Shown in pieces: positions 59,740-64,000 of a stretch of DNA of 64,000 nt (within the stretch, counting starts at the first letter, position 1; each line of letters opens with the position of its first letter). The notes beneath the pieces are model-generated. The model saw only the letters and a program-made list of their open reading frames with translations. It ran no database searches and was not told the DNA's origin. The DNA is from Numida meleagris. Its lineage: Eukaryota; Chordata; Aves; Galliformes; Numididae. The position numbers were made by a program, and so were the translations under genes. The stretch covers positions 102,275,803 through 102,339,802 of the forward strand of contig NC_034410.1 of NCBI RefSeq assembly GCF_002078875.1, in the 5' to 3' direction.

Positions 59740-59872
59740 TGATCATTTCGCAGAGAGGGAACTGCGATCACCAGGGTGCCGTAACTCACCCCAGGTAACA
59801 AAGCAGGTAGCAAGCTAGGAATGGCTCCAAACTCTCAATCCAGCATGCTTTCCATTCTACCCACTGACATGC
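59740..59872 (-). mobile_element. MIR-like SINE relic
   Basis: In order the plus strand shows CATTTCGCAGAGAGGGAACT, CCGTAACTCACCCCAGGTAA, AGCAGGTAGCAAGCTAGGAA and CATGCTTTCCATTCTACCCA. These follow the antisense MIR landmarks for the GAGGAAACT core, the AAGTGACTTGCCCAAGGTCA block, CAGCTAGTAAGTGGCAG and CATGCTCTTTCCACTATACCA. This is the longest recognisable MIR copy here. Confidence 0.62.
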
Positions 59873-60959
59873 CAAACTTTCCTTTTAACATCAGCCTCAA
59901 AAGCTGCGAACATTACAGGTTGGAAGCAGAATATGTAAAAAAAAGTGCAGGCAGGAAGGCAGCTGTGCAGTCAAAACAAGTGTAGGCCACAGTATTGTGG
60001 GGGAAACTACCAGAAATAGGCCAACACAGTAAAAATAAAACAAAAAGAGAGAGAGGGAAAGAGAAAGAAGTCAAAGATTGTTCAACAGAGAATTAAAAGG
60101 CGTTTATTCAATTCTGGCAAGGATAATCTAAACACTGTTGTGGTTAAATGTTTGCCTACTGCAGATCATGTTACAGCAGATTTTTCTATTCAAAGGGTTT
60201 GTTAATGGTTTTGCTATTCCTTGCATGGGTCTTGAAAAAAAGCACATGCTATGAATGTGATATCTTTGGTTTTGATGCCAGAGGTTGTGAAAGGAAAGTT
60301 GGGAAAGAACGGGCACACAGAAGGAAACAGCCAGCACATTTAGGGATACTCCATTAACTCATAGGAGAAGATTCCCCCAGGACACAGTCCCAAAGAAGAC
60401 CCCTGGCGAGTTTAGGCTTGTACATCATTTGTCCTATCCAGAGGGCAAGAGAGTTAATGATTATATAGACACCTTGCTGTGTTCAGTATCGTTTGTGCCT
60501 CTCGATCAAGTGATGCAGATTACAAGGAATAGCAGGCTGAGAATTCAGTCATATGGGAAGCAGAGAGAAAGAGACACACGCAAATACATACCCCACTGCC
60601 ACACACAGAGCTGCTCACATCTTACCAGAAACACCATGAGAGATTTCTCTTGCCACTAAAGGTTTCAGACTCGAGGGCAACATTTACATAGATAAAGGTA
60701 CACACTTGGGTTCTGTAGCTTTGCACTAGTTACTTGAGGTGCTCAGTACGTCTCCATAGTGGATGCATAGGCAGAAACTCTGGATTAAAAAGAGGGATGA
60801 AAAAATCCTCCTACCTAATTAACATAGCTTTTTGTCGAAGGAACCACCAAACATCATGGCATTTCAGGAGTTATTGATGGCATTTGGGGAGGTTACCAGG
60901 GATTTCATGGTCCCTACAGCAGATGATAAAAGGGGGAGGAGGAGGGAGAGCAGAGGGTC

Positions 60960-61460
60960 CAAGAAAACTTATTAAATTTTGGGCATCGAACTGGATTCAA
61001 GGAGAAGAGAATCACACCTCGCAAGGGACCGGGACAAAAATCCTATGAGATTACTGGCTCAGCTGTGGCAAGCTAATAAGGTTATTCTGAAGCAGATGCA
61101 GTCGTTAATACAGTGGTGGCATGGGGATCTCCCGAGAGGGGTCAGAGCCATGATAACTCACAGTAGAGTAATGTGCAATATATTTGTGGCCAGATCTTGT
61201 GATGGTAACTAAATGAACCTGTGTCGGTGCTCTGTCATTTAACCCACTTTGTTCTTAATCCTGTTTCAGCAGGGCAGGGTTTTCTCACACTGCCAAGTTT
61301 CTTGAAGACAGCCTTGAAAAGTGGCAATGTTTTAGGCAAGCTATAGGGCCATTAAACAGGAGATTCAGGTGGACTAAAAGTCACTTTTGGGAAACTGCTA
61401 CATAACAGCTTGCATTAATTCCAAATTTATAAAAATAAGGCAATTTCTGTTATTTATGGG
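60960..61460. promoter_or_regulatory. Candidate conserved non-coding element
   Basis: About 500 bases are non-repetitive. They keep CpGs (GGGCATCGAACTGG, CCTCGCAAGGGACCGG, CAGTCGTTAATACAG) beside AT-rich motif-like runs. The 77-codon frame inside (60979-61212) has no known domain. The call rests on texture alone. Confidence 0.3.
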
Positions 61461-64000
61461 TACTGAGACAAGAGCTGATGGCAGTTCTTTGTGTGCTATG
61501 GAAAGACCAGAGCAATGGAAGAAAGAGGTGGGTTTGACATGAAATGTTGCAGTGGTAGAGCTTTTCATGACATTTGTGGTACCAGCAAAGTAATTTGTGA
61601 TAAATGGCTAAAGATTGTTGGATTCTATCACAAAATCTACAAGCACTGAGCTTATTGGGGACCGGTGATAATGCTGCTCAGGGCCTGCACTCTGTTATGC
61701 TTAGTGCCTGATGAATTCTTTATGGCCAGATATGTGTAAAGGGAACAACTATTCACTTGCTAACTCTTGTTTCTGCCTAGTGGCAGTAGAAGTCAAAGTC
61801 AGCCAGCTTGTTAATACAGATGGTGTGTGTTTCACCAGTACTTCAAAACCAAGTTCTCTGTACTAAGGACCTTACTGTCTGAACTAGATGAACAAGTGAG
61901 GATTTCACTGAGGGCCATGTTGAGAAGATTGGCAAGATCAAGGAGAGAAAAGAGGGAGAGATTTCTAAGGAGATCCATTAGAAAGAGAGAGAATTGTTTT
62001 GAAACACAGTGGGTGGCACTGGGAAGTTGCAAAGTCAGCATAACGAAAGACAGCGAAGGAAAAGGTAAGGAAAAACTACAGAGGGGAGGAACACAGGGAC
62101 AGAGGACAACCTTTGGGAGGAGAGAACTTCCAGTCCTCAACAGGAAAGAAAGGAGTCTAGTACACTAGACATTCTCAAATGAAGTCATCTTTTAAAAGGT
62201 TGGTATGAGTGGCAGAACTCACACTGAAAAGGACTCTGTCATTTAAACTGCCCTGTAAAAAAATCCTGCACAGGATAGTTGTGTTGAATACTTGCCCTCG
62301 TCTTCCTTAAAATGTGGACATTGAAAAATGCTGCACTGGACAGATGATAAGAAGGTAGATGTGGAAGTACATCAATAGAGTAGCAGGCAGCTGCAAAAGG
62401 CTTGGCATTCCTGGGCAAGGAGCCTGGTAAAGTGTGCAAAAAAAAATACTGAGACAGAAGAAGACAGCAAAAAGCTCTTTACTACTCTGGAAAAGAAGAC
62501 AATCCAGGGAGCAGAATAGGGCTGGATCACTTTGAGTTTGTTGACACAGGGGAGCTCCCTGCAAAGTATCCCAGGCCATGATTCTGCACTGCACCAACTC
62601 GCAGTGCAGATGCCCTAAGAGTGCAGTTGGCACCCAGTTGCTCTTTACCTTGCAAATCATTCCTGTGCCCTAGGAGCACCTGCAAAGGAAGCCAGGGTGG
62701 AATACTTAGTGTACCCTGTAAATTTACAGCCTCTGATCCTTTGCAGTAACTTGCCTATGCAGAAAAGCCTCTATTCTCCCCTTACTTGCAGCCCCTTTTT
62801 GTAAAATAAGTGTCCTCTGGGCCCTGTTGTGAGATTTAATTCATGTTTTTGCAGCGCACTGAGATTCCAAGTGAGATGTGCATCGGGCACTAATGCTGAT
62901 TGCACCTCTAAACCCACCAAAGAGCAGGAAAGGCCAAACCCCAACATGGACATCAGGATAATTCTTCACAAACAACCTGAGCAGGACAACAGCATGCTTT
63001 GTGTACAGGAGCATTTGGTTCACGGGGGTGGAATCTGACATTGGCTGCTGCAAAAGCCCTCCTTGGGCAGCACAGTGCTTGCCGCTGCATAATGGCAGGT
63101 GATGCATGTCTGAAGGATTTATCCAAATAAGGCAAAAATCTGCAGATGTTTTAATCGGTACCAAGATAGATCTTGTTTTTATATCAAGAACCTTTTTAAC
63201 GCAGCATTGCTGGTTTGGTCCGACATCATCTCCTGCAGTGTGTGGAGACAGGCCAGGAGTATGAAGGCTACAGAGCAGAGCAGGAAGAAAGTCAACTGTG
63301 AAATTGGTAATTTTATGAGTTTCACGGGGGGTTTTGTTGTTAGACACAATGCATTTGGAACAGAGTGCCCGGGGTAATACCATCCACACAGTGTCCATTT
63401 GTCAGCTATAGGTAACGATATCTTTAACCTAGAGTTGCACAGATATGTACAAAGGGATCTGAAACGTAAGGTATAACTGGCTGAGGGCGGAGGAGGCACA
63501 CCCATCACAGCGGGCTCACATGGTATTACCACCACTTCTGGGGACCTAGGGGGCCCATCAAGAGCTGAGGCACGGTTTGTCCTTGGGAAGGTGTGGGGCA
63601 AGCGACCTCATTTTGCAGCAGCACAGCAGTCCCTTTCTCCTCAAAACACGGGCAGGAAGGGGCTCCTTGCTGGCAGGGTTCCTCACTGTCCCCTTGGCAG
63701 GGGACACCAGCAGGACCGCATCAAGACTCAACAGGAAGGCTGAAAAGCAAAATTGTGGGATGGCTGAATAGCATTTCCTTCCCTTTTCTCCCAGAAAAAC
63801 TGCCAACTTGCACTGGCCCTGCTTCTCAGTTGGATGCATCTATTTCCTCAAAATGATACCGGTTTTGTGCTTGTCTAGCCATTCATTTGTATCTGAAACT
63901 TCAATAGTTAATGTCAAGCTCATGGGTTAAATGAGCAAATGCATTTGCAGCTTTCATTCTGCCTGCAACGTGTTTATTTGATTTGAGATGCTGAGGTCAG
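61461..64000. other. Intronic, nothing recognised
   Basis: There is moderately purine-rich sequence at about 61880-62160, and the longest open frame of the window (185 codons, minus, 62841-63398) lies here. That frame has no recognised domain, no signal peptide and no splice context, so I do not call it a gene. Confidence 0.45.

Larger units (their letters stand above)
54831..60950. other. Intronic, purine tract and old SINE
   Basis: This stretch holds a long A/G-rich block at 58760-59140 with an AAGC tetranucleotide repeat inside it, and a MIR relic at 59740-59872. No gene is recognised. Confidence 0.45.

Noticed and set aside
62841..63398. Longest open frame in the window, 185 codons, minus strand
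   Set aside because: No known domain, no splice or promoter context, and overlapping frames of similar quality on the same strand. The length is within what chance gives in 64 kb.

Overview
This window is vertebrate nuclear DNA, most probably from a bird. It is intron-rich, AT-leaning and free of any long reading frame. It carries two antisense 3'-end relics of CR1-type LINEs (about 36517 and 46402), which are typical of birds and other sauropsids. It also carries several very worn MIR-like CORE-SINE relics. I see no Alu-like or L1-like sequence.

Only one gene can be supported. Two short coding exons on the minus strand (14603-14734 and 11850-11965) have consensus splice sites and join in frame. 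Together they encode the C-terminal C2H2 zinc fingers of the ZNF521/ZNF423 family. The peptide variants seen ([24 protein letters not shown]) match my recollection of ZNF521 better than ZNF423. The gene runs right to left. The final coding exon, which should supply the last histidine pair, the stop codon and the 3' UTR, was not found to the left of 11850. The preceding exon was not found to the right of 14734. The window is therefore one complete 2.6-kb intron, at least 11.8 kb of the following intron and at least 49 kb of the preceding one.

Layout: 1-11849 is the downstream intron, AT-rich with homopolymer tracts and one MIR relic. 11850-14734 holds the two exons and the intron between them. 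14735-64000 is the upstream intron. It contains MIR relics (17.6, 22.0, 52.3 and 59.7 kb), two probable fossil LINE reverse-transcriptase tails (35.6 and 37.8 kb), two CR1 tails, AT, purine and tetranucleotide tracts, and moderately GC-rich patches (24.85-25.29, 42.6-43.2 kb). Several stretches (18.3, 28.5, 32.6-33.6, 47.6-49.4, 54.1-54.8, 61.0-61.4 kb) look like conserved non-coding elements because they mix AT-rich homeodomain-type motifs with retained CpGs. That is an impression from base texture and has not been tested by alignment.

I found no operon, CRISPR array, RNA gene or novel multi-gene system. The interest lies in the zinc-finger exon architecture and in possible cis-regulatory content of a very large intron of a transcriptional co-regulator.
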